From PALSA-610 sp038239145 (GTDB taxonomy: Bacteria > Actinomycetota > Acidimicrobiia > IMCC26256 > PALSA-610): a stretch of DNA of 64,000 bases. The stretch is from positions 62,001 to 126,000 of the forward strand of contig JBBSFB010000005.1 in NCBI GenBank assembly GCA_038239145.1. Reading direction: 5' to 3'. The notes below the pieces were generated by a model. It saw only the letters and a program-made list of their open reading frames with translations. It did no database searches and was not told the DNA's origin. Each line of letters starts with the position of its first letter. The stretch's first letter is position 1. The translations under genes and the position numbers were made by a program. This document shows, in pieces, positions 51,489 through 59,622 of the stretch.

Positions 51489-51779
51489 CTACATACGTGC
51501 AACGCCCCGGCGAGATAGCGGCGTGAAGCGATGCCCCGCATCCGGTACGCCGTCCGCAGGTGGTAGTCCACGGCGGATCTCACTCTGCTGCAGGATCGGT
51601 TTCGGCGGGAAGTTGTCGAACGCGTCGCAGGACACGGCAGCGATGTAGCCGTCACGACGTGTGCCGGAGCATACGATCAGTTGGACGAGTGCGCCGCCCG
51701 TGTCATTGCCGACGAGGGTGACATCTCGTAGATCAAGACGGTCGAGGAACTCGGAAATGAGCCGCGCTATCCCGTGCAC
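51489..51779 (-). pseudogene. Truncated alpha/beta hydrolase fragment
   Basis: A 96-codon frame reads ARLISEFLDRLDLRDVTLVGNDTGGALVQLI, including the nucleophile elbow GNDTGG of haloalkane dehalogenase- or epoxide hydrolase-like enzymes, and then AAVSCDAFDNFPPK. The N-terminal strands and the cap/C-terminal part are missing, and the frame starts straight after a TAG. It is the fused-on remnant of another hydrolase, overlapping the C-terminus of the gene at 51733. Confidence 0.6.
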
Positions 51780-52722
51780 TAGCGCGCGTCCCGCTCCGCA
51801 CTTCGAGGAGGTGGCGACGGAGAAACGACAGCTCGACTTCGACGGCGTGGTCGTGGCCGCCCATGAATGGTTCGTAGTGCCCGCCCGACATCTGGACGAG
51901 TTCGCTGTTCGGCGCGCGCTTCGCTACTCGCACCGCGGGCGCGGCCAGCGCGGACTGATCCTGTTCACACGCAAGCACCAGCAGCGGGCACTGCACGCGC
52001 GGCGCGTCACGGCCGGGCCGGTAGAAGCTGACGCGCAATGCCGACCGGGCGGCGATCTCTTGTCGCCAGTCCGGGTACATGTTGTCGGGGTCGAGAGCCC
52101 GACCCACATCGCGCGCGTCCGGTGTCGGCACCGCGACCGTGCCGGGCTCGCCCGCAAGCGGCACCAACCTCGGCCGCCGGCCGATGACACCGCCGAGTCC
52201 GTCGAGCGCTGCGCGACCGGCGAAACGCAACAACGCGAACGGCCGCTGGTAACGCATCGCATTGCGAGCCGCGGCTTGACCGTCGGCGTTCGGCGTCTGC
52301 GCAATCACTGCGGCTACACCCGGGTTACGAGCCGCGACACGGATCACGTGGCCGCCCGAGACAGAGAATCCCCAGAGCGCAACCCGAGCCGGGTCTACGC
52401 CGGGCAAGGTCGCTGCGAACGCAATCGCGGCCTGCCAGTCGGCAAGCTCCTCGCGCATGCGCACCACCTGGCGCGGTTGCCCGCCGCTCTCGCCGAGATG
52501 GCGATAGTCGAACGCCAGGACCGTGAAGCCGGCCGCATGGAAAGGTTTCGCGAACGGGTCGGTGCCCGGCCCCATCGTCACAGCCAGGCCGCCGGCCATG
52601 ATCACGCACGCCCCGTTGCTCCCCGGGTAGTGCCATCCCGCGCATTCGGTGTTCCCGCTGCGAAAGTGAACGCCCTCACGGGCAACGGGGACTTGGGTGT
52701 GGTCGACCTCGTGAGTGCTCAT
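51733..52722 (-). CDS. Alpha/beta hydrolase (acetyl xylan esterase / dienelactone hydrolase-like)
   Basis: 329 aa from the ATG at 52722 (MSTHEVDHTQVPVAREGVHF). The central sheet shows FTVLAFDYRHLGESGGQPRQ, the nucleophile motif VALWGFSVSGGHVI (GFSVSGG), CPLLVLACEQDQSALA (Asp region) and a conserved His in SGGHYEPFMGGHDHAV. It fits the actinobacterial family of BAAT/DLH-like hydrolases with N-terminal extension. The last 20 residues run into the fragment at 51489-51779 and are probably foreign. It is divergent from a TetR gene across a 55-bp gap holding a palindrome. Confidence 0.85.
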   Translation of the reverse strand: MSTHEVDHTQVPVAREGVHFRSGNTECAGWHYPGSNGACVIMAGGLAVTMGPGTDPFAKPFHAAGFTVLAFDYRHLGESGGQPRQVVRMREELADWQAAIAFAATLPGVDPARVALWGFSVSGGHVIRVAARNPGVAAVIAQTPNADGQAAARNAMRYQRPFALLRFAGRAALDGLGGVIGRRPRLVPLAGEPGTVAVPTPDARDVGRALDPDNMYPDWRQEIAARSALRVSFYRPGRDAPRVQCPLLVLACEQDQSALAAPAVRVAKRAPNSELVQMSGGHYEPFMGGHDHAVEVELSFLRRHLLEVRSGTRASARDSAAHFRVPRPS

Positions 52723-52733
52723 AGGTAAAGTAA

Positions 52734-52743
52734 TACGATCGTA
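52734..52743. promoter_or_regulatory. Candidate TetR operator
   Basis: TACGATCGTA is a perfect 10-bp palindrome, continued on the right as CGTAT, in the short gap between the divergent hydrolase and TetR genes. TetR proteins commonly bind such sites in their own divergent promoter. The assignment rests on position and symmetry. Confidence 0.45.
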
Positions 52744-52777
52744 CGTATAGTTTGTCAAGCGTTCTTCGGAGAGGGTC

Positions 52778-53410
52778 ATGGACGGTCGAGTCGAACGCGG
52801 CGACCGCACCCGAAAGGCACTCGCGGCCGAAGCCGCGGCAATCGCGTCCGTCGACGGCCTTTCCGGGATGACGTTGTCACAACTGGCGCACGCGCTCGGC
52901 GTCAGCAAGAGCAGCGTTCAGGCGGCCTACGGAACGAAGGCGGACGTTCAGCTCGCGGCGGTCGCGGCAGCATCGGAGATCTTCGTGTCGGCGGTCGTTG
53001 CGCCCGCGCAAGTGCTGCCGGAGGGACTCCCAAGGCTCGAAGGGTTGGTCGACGCGTGGCTCGCATACGTGGAACGACGTGTGTTTCCCGGCGGTTGTTT
53101 CATGGGCGCCGTCACCCCCGAGTTCGACAGCCGACCGGGCGAGGTACGCGACGCGCTCGCACGCGCTCGGCGCGGGTGGCTTGCACTCCTCGAACGTCAA
53201 GCCGCCGCCGCGCAGGCTGCCGGCGACATCCCCGGTTCACCCTCTCCCGAGATGCTCGCGTTCGAGATCGATGCGTTGCTCGCCGCCGCGAACGTTTCCC
53301 GAAACCTCAGCGACGACACGGCACCACTCGCGGTCGCCCGCGCACTGATCTCGCTCCGCCTCGGAAGTCCGCCGACCCGTGCGACCAAGCGCCAATCGAA
53401 ACCGGGCTAG
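52778..53410 (+). CDS. TetR-family regulator
   Basis: 210 aa. HTH domain: IASVDGLSGMTLSQLAHALGVSKSSVQAAYGTKADVQLAAVAAASEIF, with a C-terminal ligand domain like the TetR_C_33-type (VDAWLAYVERRVFPGGCFMG). It presumably controls the divergent alpha/beta hydrolase through the palindrome at 52734-52743. Ligand unknown. Confidence 0.88.
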   Translation: MDGRVERGDRTRKALAAEAAAIASVDGLSGMTLSQLAHALGVSKSSVQAAYGTKADVQLAAVAAASEIFVSAVVAPAQVLPEGLPRLEGLVDAWLAYVERRVFPGGCFMGAVTPEFDSRPGEVRDALARARRGWLALLERQAAAAQAAGDIPGSPSPEMLAFEIDALLAAANVSRNLSDDTAPLAVARALISLRLGSPPTRATKRQSKPG

Positions 53411-53625
53411 GTCTTGTGCCCTTGAGAGCGCGTCATCGTCCCGCAGGCACATGTCGCGAAGTTCTCGTCGAGACAGCGGTAGACGAGTCCCCGGGAGACG
53501 CCCTCGTCCGCGGCAATGTCCGCGATCGGTACGAACTCGTAGGCGTTGGCTGCGAAGTGCTTGGCGCCGATGTCGAGGCGCGGCTCTGTCTCGAGCAAGC
53601 TCCGACGGCTCGGCAATGGGTTCAT
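53407..53625 (-). pseudogene. Remnant of a TetR-type HTH gene
   Basis: Frame from 53625 to 53407 contains RLDIGAKHFAANAYEFVPIADIAADEGVSRGLVYRCLDEN, an HTH of TetR type in which the usual tyrosine-phenylalanine of the recognition helix end has been lost, then a short unrelated tail. It has no ligand domain. The adjacent plus-strand region up to 53831 has no gene I can support. Probably a decayed regulator. It overlaps the stop of the intact TetR gene by four bases. Confidence 0.55.
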
Positions 53626-53831
53626 CGTCACCGGCTGGCGTCTCGCACTCGGACTGCGGTTGGGCCCACGCCACTCCCCGATCATGCCCTCGTGTGGTCG
53701 ACGTTCGTCGACTACGACCGGCGGATCGCGGCGGTCATCTCGCCGCCCGTCTCGCTACTGCATCGCCGGATCGTCGCGAGCTCGAGGTCGATATCGATTG
53801 GGCCGGGCTCGTCGGTTGCAGTGTCGTTCGT

Positions 53832-54494
53832 TCATCGGGGAATCCGACTCCGGCCTGACTGGCGATGCGTGAGGCCGTTGATGATGAGGTCGGTGAACCG
53901 ATCGACGTGTTCGTCGAACGATGTCGGAGTTCGGGAAAGCATCGAATCCAACGAGACGAACTTGGATTGCAGTTCGACGAGGCCTTGCATCGTGCTCCAG
54001 CACAGACGCGCCACGTCCTGAACAGGGAGATCAGCGTTGTAGCGATCGGCAATCGCCGCAACCGTGGCCTCGAGCACCCCGTACGCCGCGAGGCCCGCGT
54101 CGGCGAGGGCCGGGTCGTCGGCGGACAGAACGTCGTCGCGGAACATCACGTCACAATGCGCCGGGTGCTCGATCGCGACGCGGACGTAGCCGCGGCCGAT
54201 GGCCTTCAGCCGCTCGATCGGGTCGTCGATGCCTGCGCCGGACCTCACGAGTTCGTCGTGCAGAGTGTGGAAGCCTTCGATCGCCACCGCGGTCAGCAGC
54301 CCGCGGACGTCACCGAAGTGATAGCCCGGCGCCGCGTGGGAGACGCCGGCGCGTCGTGCGACTTCTCGCAGGCTGAACCCATTGAGGCCTTTGTCCAGGA
54401 TCACCTCGACGGCTGCGGCACGCAGCACGTTCGGCAGGTTGCCGTGATGGTACGTAGCCGGGAGCGGCGGCTCAGGAGGGACAGCGCGTGGCAT
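53832..54494 (-). CDS. TetR/AcrR-family regulator of the MFS exporter
   Basis: 220 aa from the ATG at 54494. HTH: HGNLPNVLRAAAVEVILDKGLNGFSLREVARRAGVSHAAPGYHFGDVRGLLTAVAIEGF. The ligand domain of TetR_C_13-like type follows (RLKAIGRGYVRVAIEHPAHCDVMFRDD). Divergent from the DHA2 exporter at 54552, with a perfect 9-bp inverted repeat over its promoter, consistent with a drug-responsive repressor. Confidence 0.9.
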   Translation of the reverse strand: MPRAVPPEPPLPATYHHGNLPNVLRAAAVEVILDKGLNGFSLREVARRAGVSHAAPGYHFGDVRGLLTAVAIEGFHTLHDELVRSGAGIDDPIERLKAIGRGYVRVAIEHPAHCDVMFRDDVLSADDPALADAGLAAYGVLEATVAAIADRYNADLPVQDVARLCWSTMQGLVELQSKFVSLDSMLSRTPTSFDEHVDRFTDLIINGLTHRQSGRSRIPR

Positions 54495-54515
54495 GACACC
54501 AGTATGGCGCACATC

Positions 54516-54568
54516 TTGACATCGTCACGATCAATCCTTACAGTGTCAATCATGCTGGCTGACACTGT
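54516..54568 (+). promoter_or_regulatory. Promoter and operator of the MFS exporter, probably leaderless
   Basis: TTGACA (54516-54521), 17-bp spacer, TACAGT (54539-54544), then the ATG of the exporter at 54552, seven bases after the -10, so transcription can start at or next to the start codon. ACAGTGTCA (54540-54548) and TGACACTGT (54560-54568) form a perfect inverted repeat with 11-nt spacing that overlaps the -10 and the first codons, an ideal repressor site. Confidence 0.7.
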
Positions 54569-56189
54569 CAAGATCGGTGCGGGAAGTGGGGCGTCGAGTG
54601 CACGGAGGTGGCTGGTTCTGGCCGTCGTGTGTGTCGCCGTGTTCGTCACGACGTTGGACGGTCTTATCGTCAATATCGCCCTGCCGAGCCTCGCTACGGA
54701 GCTCGGCGCGACGACACGTCAGCTGCAGTGGATCGTCGACGCGTATCTGCTCGTCTTCACCGGATCGCTGCTCGCCGCCGGGGGTCTCGGTGATCGTTTC
54801 GGGCGACGGCGAACCCTCGTGATCGGCCTGGCACTCTTCGGCGCGACGTCGGTCTATGCGGGCTCGGTGGGGACTCCCGCCGCATTGATCGGCGCGAGGG
54901 CGCTGATGGGCGTCGGAGCGGCCGCGATCTTTCCGGCCACGCTGGCGATCATCACCAACGTGTTCACGGACAGTCGCGAACGCGCGAAGGCGATCGGGAT
55001 CTGGAGTGCCGTAAGTGGCATCGGCGTCGCGGCCGGCCCGATCGCAGGCGGCTGGCTGCTCGAACACTTCTGGTGGGGGTCGATCTTCTACGTCAACATT
55101 CCCGTGGTCATCCTCGCCATCGCCGCAGCATTCGCGTTCGTGCCGGAATCGAAAGACGCGCACACCCCTCGGCTCGACCGGATCGGGTTGGCCCTTTCGA
55201 TCGCCTCCATCGGTGCGCTCGTGTTCACCATCATCGAGGCACCCGAGCTTGGTTGGCTCAGCTCGTCCACTCTCGCCGGGTTCGCCATCGCGCTCGCTCT
55301 CGTCGCAGCGTTCGTCACCTGGGAGCTGCGGGTCGAGCACCCGTTGCTCCCCGTCCGCATCTTCGAGAACATGCGATTCAGCGCAGCGAGTGTCTCGGTC
55401 ACCTCCGCATTCTTTGCGCTGTTCGGATTCGTATTCCTGATCACCCAGTACTTCCAACTGATCCGCAACTACACGCCCTTGCAGGCCGGCGTTCGAACAC
55501 TGCCCGTCGCCGTCTCGATCGCGCTCGCCTCCGTGCTGTCACCGTTGCTCGTCCATCGCATCGGGACCAAGCTCGTCGTCGCCGGTGGTCTCGCGTCGAT
55601 GTCGATCGGATTCCTGTGGGTATCGACGGCGTCGGCCGCCACCCCATACCTCGAGATCGTCGGCCAAATGATCCTCCTCGGCGCAGGGCTCGGTGCGACC
55701 ACCGCACCCGCAACCGAGTCGATCATGGGATCGCTGGCGCTCGACAACGCGGGGATCGGGTCCGCGGTCAACGACACCACCCGCGAGCTCGGCGGCACCC
55801 TCGGCGTCGCCGTCGTCGGCTCTGTGTTCACGTCCATCTACATCAGCAAACTCGCCCGCGGCACGGTGTTCAACTCACTCCCCCCTGGCGCACAAGCCCT
55901 GAGCAAAGGCTCCGTTGCTGCCGCCGGCCGTGTCGCTCCCCAGTTCGGTCCTCGAGCAGGTGCATTCATCACCGAGGTCAGCAACGCGTTTTTGTCCGGC
56001 TTGGCAGTGTCGTGCATCGTGGTCGCCGGCGTCGCCGCCGCAGGATCGCTGTTCGCGCTCCGCTACCTCCCTGCACGAGCGACCAAGGCGACACCCAAGC
56101 CACAACCAGCCAACGCGACGGCGCCGTTACTTCACGTGGAGGGTCTTGGCGGCGTGGTTGGCCGCGGCGGGGCCGGCGAGCAATCGTAG
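54552..56189 (+). CDS. DHA2-family MFS drug exporter
   Basis: 545 aa with 14 TM helices. Motif A is LGDRFGRRRTLV, and the antiporter motif C is SAVSGIGVAAGPIAGGWLLEHF. The N-terminal LVLAVVCVAVFVTTLDGLIVNIALPSLATEL with DxxIVNIALP is the DHA2 motif D1. It exports hydrophobic drugs or metabolites by proton antiport. Under the divergent TetR regulator. Its last 63 bp overlap, in convergent orientation, the end of another TetR gene (56127). Confidence 0.93.
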   Translation: MLADTVKIGAGSGASSARRWLVLAVVCVAVFVTTLDGLIVNIALPSLATELGATTRQLQWIVDAYLLVFTGSLLAAGGLGDRFGRRRTLVIGLALFGATSVYAGSVGTPAALIGARALMGVGAAAIFPATLAIITNVFTDSRERAKAIGIWSAVSGIGVAAGPIAGGWLLEHFWWGSIFYVNIPVVILAIAAAFAFVPESKDAHTPRLDRIGLALSIASIGALVFTIIEAPELGWLSSSTLAGFAIALALVAAFVTWELRVEHPLLPVRIFENMRFSAASVSVTSAFFALFGFVFLITQYFQLIRNYTPLQAGVRTLPVAVSIALASVLSPLLVHRIGTKLVVAGGLASMSIGFLWVSTASAATPYLEIVGQMILLGAGLGATTAPATESIMGSLALDNAGIGSAVNDTTRELGGTLGVAVVGSVFTSIYISKLARGTVFNSLPPGAQALSKGSVAAAGRVAPQFGPRAGAFITEVSNAFLSGLAVSCIVVAGVAAAGSLFALRYLPARATKATPKPQPANATAPLLHVEGLGGVVGRGGAGEQS

Positions 56190-56663
56190 AAGCAGGAGGC
56201 CGTCGACGAGCGCAATGGCCGCGGCCGCTTCGGCGCGTCGACGTGCGGGGGTGCCTTCGAGGCATGTGGCCAGCCACTGGAGCCAGGCGTCCACCAACTG
56301 CGGTACGAGGGTGCGGTACGGCTCTCGTCCCGCGGCCGCCAAACCGTTCGCCTCGAAAAAGAGCGCGAAGATCGCATCGACGTTCCGTCGACTCAGAACG
56401 GGCCACGCGGCTCGGGCGAGTTCGAGATGGTCGGCTGCGGGTTCGCGGAACGCCTCGCTGAGCGCCTGTTGCAGCCGGACCCCTACGGCAAACATCACCT
56501 CGGTGATGAGATCGCTCTTCGTCGGGAAGTAGTACACGATGATCCGGTCGCTCACCCCGAGCCGATTCGCCACGCGACCAAACGTCAGCTGACTCAACCC
56601 GCCGTCGAACGCAGTGTCGAGCGCGCCACCCAAGAGTTCCTCTTTGGTGTGCTTGTGACCCAT
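56127..56663 (-). CDS. TetR-family regulator
   Basis: 178 aa. HTH: EELLGGALDTAFDGGLSQLTFGRVANRLGVSDRIIVYYFPTKSDLITEVMFAVG. The ligand domain is short. It overlaps the MFS gene's end convergently. Divergent from the limonene-epoxide-hydrolase-like gene with two near-identical palindromes in the 86-bp gap (56686-56725), so it is most likely the repressor of that pair. Confidence 0.9.
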   Translation of the reverse strand: MGHKHTKEELLGGALDTAFDGGLSQLTFGRVANRLGVSDRIIVYYFPTKSDLITEVMFAVGVRLQQALSEAFREPAADHLELARAAWPVLSRRNVDAIFALFFEANGLAAAGREPYRTLVPQLVDAWLQWLATCLEGTPARRRAEAAAAIALVDGLLLLRLLAGPAAANHAAKTLHVK

Positions 56664-56685
56664 GCCGAGACAAATTGTACTTGAT

Positions 56686-56725
56686 TGTAGTGATCGCTAC
56701 ATTTACGATTCGTAGTGATCACTAC
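56686..56725. promoter_or_regulatory. Two tandem TetR operators
   Basis: TGTAGTGATCGCTACA (56686-56701, one mismatch from perfect symmetry) and GTAGTGATCACTAC (56712-56725, perfect palindrome) share the GTAGTGATC core with 25-bp centre-to-centre spacing. They stand between the divergent TetR and epoxide hydrolase genes. Confidence 0.75.
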
Positions 56726-56749
56726 AACCCACGTCGGACGGAGTTCCGG

Positions 56750-57196
56750 ATGACCGAACACGCGACCGCACCGCGGCAGCTCGTCGAGGCGTTTCTCGAA
56801 GCCTTCGTCGCCACGGACTTCGACACGGCGTTGGCCGACATCGCTGACGACGCCGAGTACACGAACGTCCCGATGGGAACCGTCCGGGGCCCCGCCGGGG
56901 TGCGCGAGCTGCTCGAGCCCTTCCTCGCTCCAACTCATGAGAACGAGTTCGTCATCCTGCGCCGGGCTGATGCGGGCGCGGCCGTCTTCCTCGAGCGCGT
57001 GGATCGTCATCGCCTCGATCACGGCTGGCAGGAGTTGCCGGTCAACCGCGTGTTCGAGGTACACGACGGCAAGATCACGGTGCGGCGCGACTACTTCGAC
57101 CTCGGGACCGCCGCGAGAATCATGACCCCAGCGAACCGTGACCGCTCCGTTGCGGAATCGAGCGACGGATACATCGCCATCCGGGGGGTTCGATGA
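56750..57196 (+). CDS. Limonene-1,2-epoxide-hydrolase-like / SnoaL-type protein
   Basis: 148 aa from the ATG at 56750. The NTF2-like fold with LVEAFLEAFVATDFDTALADIADDAEYTNVPMGTVRGPAGVRELLEPFLA, then FLERVDRHRLDHGWQELPVNRVFEVHDGKITVRRDYFD, contains the Asp/Arg/Asp spacing of limonene epoxide hydrolase (Arg in DRHRLDHG, Asp in RRDYFD). It would open an epoxide by water addition. Its GTG/ATG neighbour (57193) overlaps its stop by 4 bp. Under the tandem operators at 56686. Confidence 0.85.
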   Translation: MTEHATAPRQLVEAFLEAFVATDFDTALADIADDAEYTNVPMGTVRGPAGVRELLEPFLAPTHENEFVILRRADAGAAVFLERVDRHRLDHGWQELPVNRVFEVHDGKITVRRDYFDLGTAARIMTPANRDRSVAESSDGYIAIRGVR

Positions 57197-58074
57197 CCAC
57201 ACTGACCCGAGCCGCTGCGGCCGACATATTTCGCCGGGAGCCCGACCGGTTCCTCGACGTCGGAGCGGGCGAAGTTGCCTACCGTCGCGTCGGCTCCGGA
57301 CCCGATGTGTTGTTCATCCACGGCTGGCCCGTGAGCGGAGCGACTTTTCGCACACTCCTGCCGTACCTTTCCGAGCAGGTGACCTGCCACGTCATCGATC
57401 TCCCCGGGTCGGGCTCGAGTCGGTTCACCGTCGATACGGCGCTGACCGTGCAGCAGCACATCCAGACCGTCCGGCGAGTGTTGGACCTCCTCGAACTGGA
57501 TGACGTGGCAGTGGTCGCGCACGACAGTGGCGGACTGATCGCGCGACACGCGTTGGCCGGCGACCCGCGCGTGCGCGCGATGGGACTCATCGATACCGAG
57601 CAACCACGCGGCTTGAGTTGGCGGTTCCGGTTGTTTCTGTCGGTGCGTCGCGTTCCAGGTATCAGCACGGCGCTCGGCTGGGTCACCGGCCAACGGCGCA
57701 TTCGCCGCAGCCCGTTCGTGTTGGGTGACGCGTTCGCGGACGCGTCATTGCTCGACGGCGAGTTCGACGAGTTCTTCCTCGAGCCGCTGCACGAGATGCC
57801 GGCCCGTCGCGACGCAGCGATCCAAGTCCTGCGCAGCTTCGACCCGCAGCACGTGCGCGATCTCGCCGAGGTTCACAGCCGGATCCGCATTCCCGTCCTT
57901 CTCGTTTGGGGCGCCGAGGACCGGTTCTTCCCACTCGAATGGGCCAAAGACATGCTCGAGACGTTCCCCGATGCACGATTGGAATCCGTGGAAGGTGCAG
58001 GCCTCTTCTCCCACGAGGAGCGGCCGGCCGAAGTAGCTCGCGCGCTGCTCCCGATCCTCCTCTCGACGACCTGA
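57193..58074 (+). CDS. Alpha/beta hydrolase, haloalkane dehalogenase/epoxide hydrolase-like, atypical triad
   Basis: 293 aa. Strand-turn VLFIHGWPVSGATFRTLLPYL, nucleophile elbow VAVVAHDSGGLIAR, acid region LVWGAEDRFFPLEWA. Near the C-terminus the family's catalytic His normally stands in AGHFxHEERP; here the text is EGAGLFSHEERPAEV, so that His is Leu and the only nearby His is two residues on. Overlaps the epoxide hydrolase-like gene (ATGA), so they act together. The change suggests a changed or lost activity. Confidence 0.85.
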   Translation: MTTLTRAAAADIFRREPDRFLDVGAGEVAYRRVGSGPDVLFIHGWPVSGATFRTLLPYLSEQVTCHVIDLPGSGSSRFTVDTALTVQQHIQTVRRVLDLLELDDVAVVAHDSGGLIARHALAGDPRVRAMGLIDTEQPRGLSWRFRLFLSVRRVPGISTALGWVTGQRRIRRSPFVLGDAFADASLLDGEFDEFFLEPLHEMPARRDAAIQVLRSFDPQHVRDLAEVHSRIRIPVLLVWGAEDRFFPLEWAKDMLETFPDARLESVEGAGLFSHEERPAEVARALLPILLSTT

Positions 58075-58353
58075 TCACGCGCCGGCAAGGTGCGGGCCGA
58101 TCGTTCGTGATCCACTCCCGCTCATACGGTTCGCAACGCCACGGTAGGGACATCGAACGGCAGGCATCAGCCGGCGAACGCGCCGATCAGGACGGCCGAG
58201 GCGGGTGGCTCCGTCACCGGAGCGGATTGGATCCGGCCAACCCGAGCAGCTCGGCACTCGTGTAGAGCCGGCGCGGCCGGCCCGGTCCGGTCGGCTGCAC
58301 GGTCCCGCGGAGCCGCCGCGCACCCTGACGGGCGGTGACGTCGCGAGTGAAAG

Positions 58354-58560
58354 ACGACGCACCTGGACCAACGCGATGAGGATCCGCCCGACGCGGCCGT
58401 TGCCGTCGGCGAAGGGCCGGATCACCTCGAACTAGGCGTGCGCGACCGCAGCCTGCGTCACCGGGTCGCCGTCTGTGCTACTGACGTACAGGACCAGATC
58501 GTCGAGAAGGTCGGGCAGATACTCGGGCGGTGGGGTGACTAGGTGCGATCCCTCGACACC
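58354..58560 (-). pseudogene. Fic-domain protein remnant
   Basis: Minus strand, reading HLVTPPPEYLPDLLDDLVLY, then VSSTDGDPVTQAAVAHA, a TAG at 58432-58434 where relatives have Gln, and FEVIRPFADGNGRVGRILIALV. This is the end of the Fic core; HPFxDGNGRxGR is kept except that the catalytic His is Arg. The C-terminal region after LVQVRR is lost and nothing recognisable fills 58075-58353. A dead AMP-transferase-type gene. Confidence 0.75.
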
Positions 58561-58572
58561 GCGCTCGGTCCT

Positions 58573-59622
58573 TCACGGTGACGTCTCGTTGCGCCGGTCG
58601 GTGGCGCGAAGGAATTCGAGTCCGAGCGCAAGGATGCCCGCAGTGAGCATCGACATCTCGTCCAGCTGGAGCGCGAGTGCTTGCAGACCGACGATGATCG
58701 AGGTGGCTGGAACGTCGCGCGCGATCAGGTAGGTCCGGAGCCAAGCGAGGAACTCCGTAAACACTGAGGCATCATCGACCAGCTGCGCGGCGGCCACGAA
58801 CCGCACGATGAACTCAAGATCCTCGCGCGTGCGGGTGAGCTGGCGCGCGTCGTAGGCGGCCAGGGCGGGAAACCGTTCCGAGAGTGCAACGAATGCCGAC
58901 TCGGCGAGCTCACCCGCGCGTGCGTCGAGGTCGAGTGCCACAAGGTCAACGGTCACCGAGTTCAGCGGCGGCGGCCCGTGTTCACGCCAACCATTCAACA
59001 CGGACGTGGCGGAGGCAAGATCGTCGGCCCAGGCGTCGGCCCCGAGCCGCGTCGCCCGGGCTGGAGTGTGACCGAGCGCGTGACCGCCGGCTATGACCGG
59101 AACGCCTTCGGCGTGGGCCGCGTCGGCCAGCCGCGCGACTCCGTTGAACGTGAGTGCAATGGTGCACGACACCGCCAGGGCGTCCGGATGGTGGCGGGCG
59201 AGGAAGCGGCCGACGTGCTCAGCGGGAGTCGACGAACCCAGGAAGGAGACGGTAAACCCTGCACCGCGGAGCAGGTTCGCGAACATGTGCGAAGGAAGCG
59301 CGTGCCAGTCGCGCTCGGCGCACGCAACGACGACGCGACCGCGCTCGGCCTCGTGGGTGACGCTCGAGTCGAGCGTCTCGAGCGCGTGCACGGCCGACTC
59401 GATGACGCCGCTGACGAGATGCTCGTCGACGACTGTCCAGTCGTTTCGAAGCCACCGCTCGCCGACCTCGCGCTGCGCCGCGGCGAGGAGGTCGACGAGG
59501 ATGACCCGCTCTGCGACTCCCTCGTCGAGCAGGCCCAATGTCACCCGCACCGCAGCCTTTGTATCGCCGGCCCGCGCCAGGTCGAGGAAGGGTGCCACCA
59601 ACTCGGCCGGCGTCGCGCTCAT
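58573..59622 (-). CDS. Cobalamin-binding regulator-like protein
   Basis: 349 aa from the ATG at 59622. A B12-binding_2 four-helix cap (VGERWLRNDWTVVDEHLVSGVIESAVHALE, with the WxxxxxxVxxEH pattern of CarH/AerR-like proteins), then a Rossmann B12-binding domain (RVVVACAERDWHALPSHMFANLLRGAGFTVSFLGSSTPAEHV, PVIAGGHALGHT). The C-terminal 120 residues are helical and unrecognised, LARTYLIARDVPATSII. Overlaps the GGDEF gene's stop by 4 bp. The DxH-type lower-ligand motif is DWHALP, so histidine ligation is possible. Probably a light or cobalamin sensor paired with the c-di-GMP enzyme. Confidence 0.85.
   Translation of the reverse strand: MSATPAELVAPFLDLARAGDTKAAVRVTLGLLDEGVAERVILVDLLAAAQREVGERWLRNDWTVVDEHLVSGVIESAVHALETLDSSVTHEAERGRVVVACAERDWHALPSHMFANLLRGAGFTVSFLGSSTPAEHVGRFLARHHPDALAVSCTIALTFNGVARLADAAHAEGVPVIAGGHALGHTPARATRLGADAWADDLASATSVLNGWREHGPPPLNSVTVDLVALDLDARAGELAESAFVALSERFPALAAYDARQLTRTREDLEFIVRFVAAAQLVDDASVFTEFLAWLRTYLIARDVPATSIIVGLQALALQLDEMSMLTAGILALGLEFLRATDRRNETSP

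Noticed and set aside
53635..53831. Plus-strand frame reading VWSTFVDYDRRIAAVISPPVS
   Set aside because: Short, no start or domain, between a TetR relic and an intact TetR gene; could not be tied to any family.
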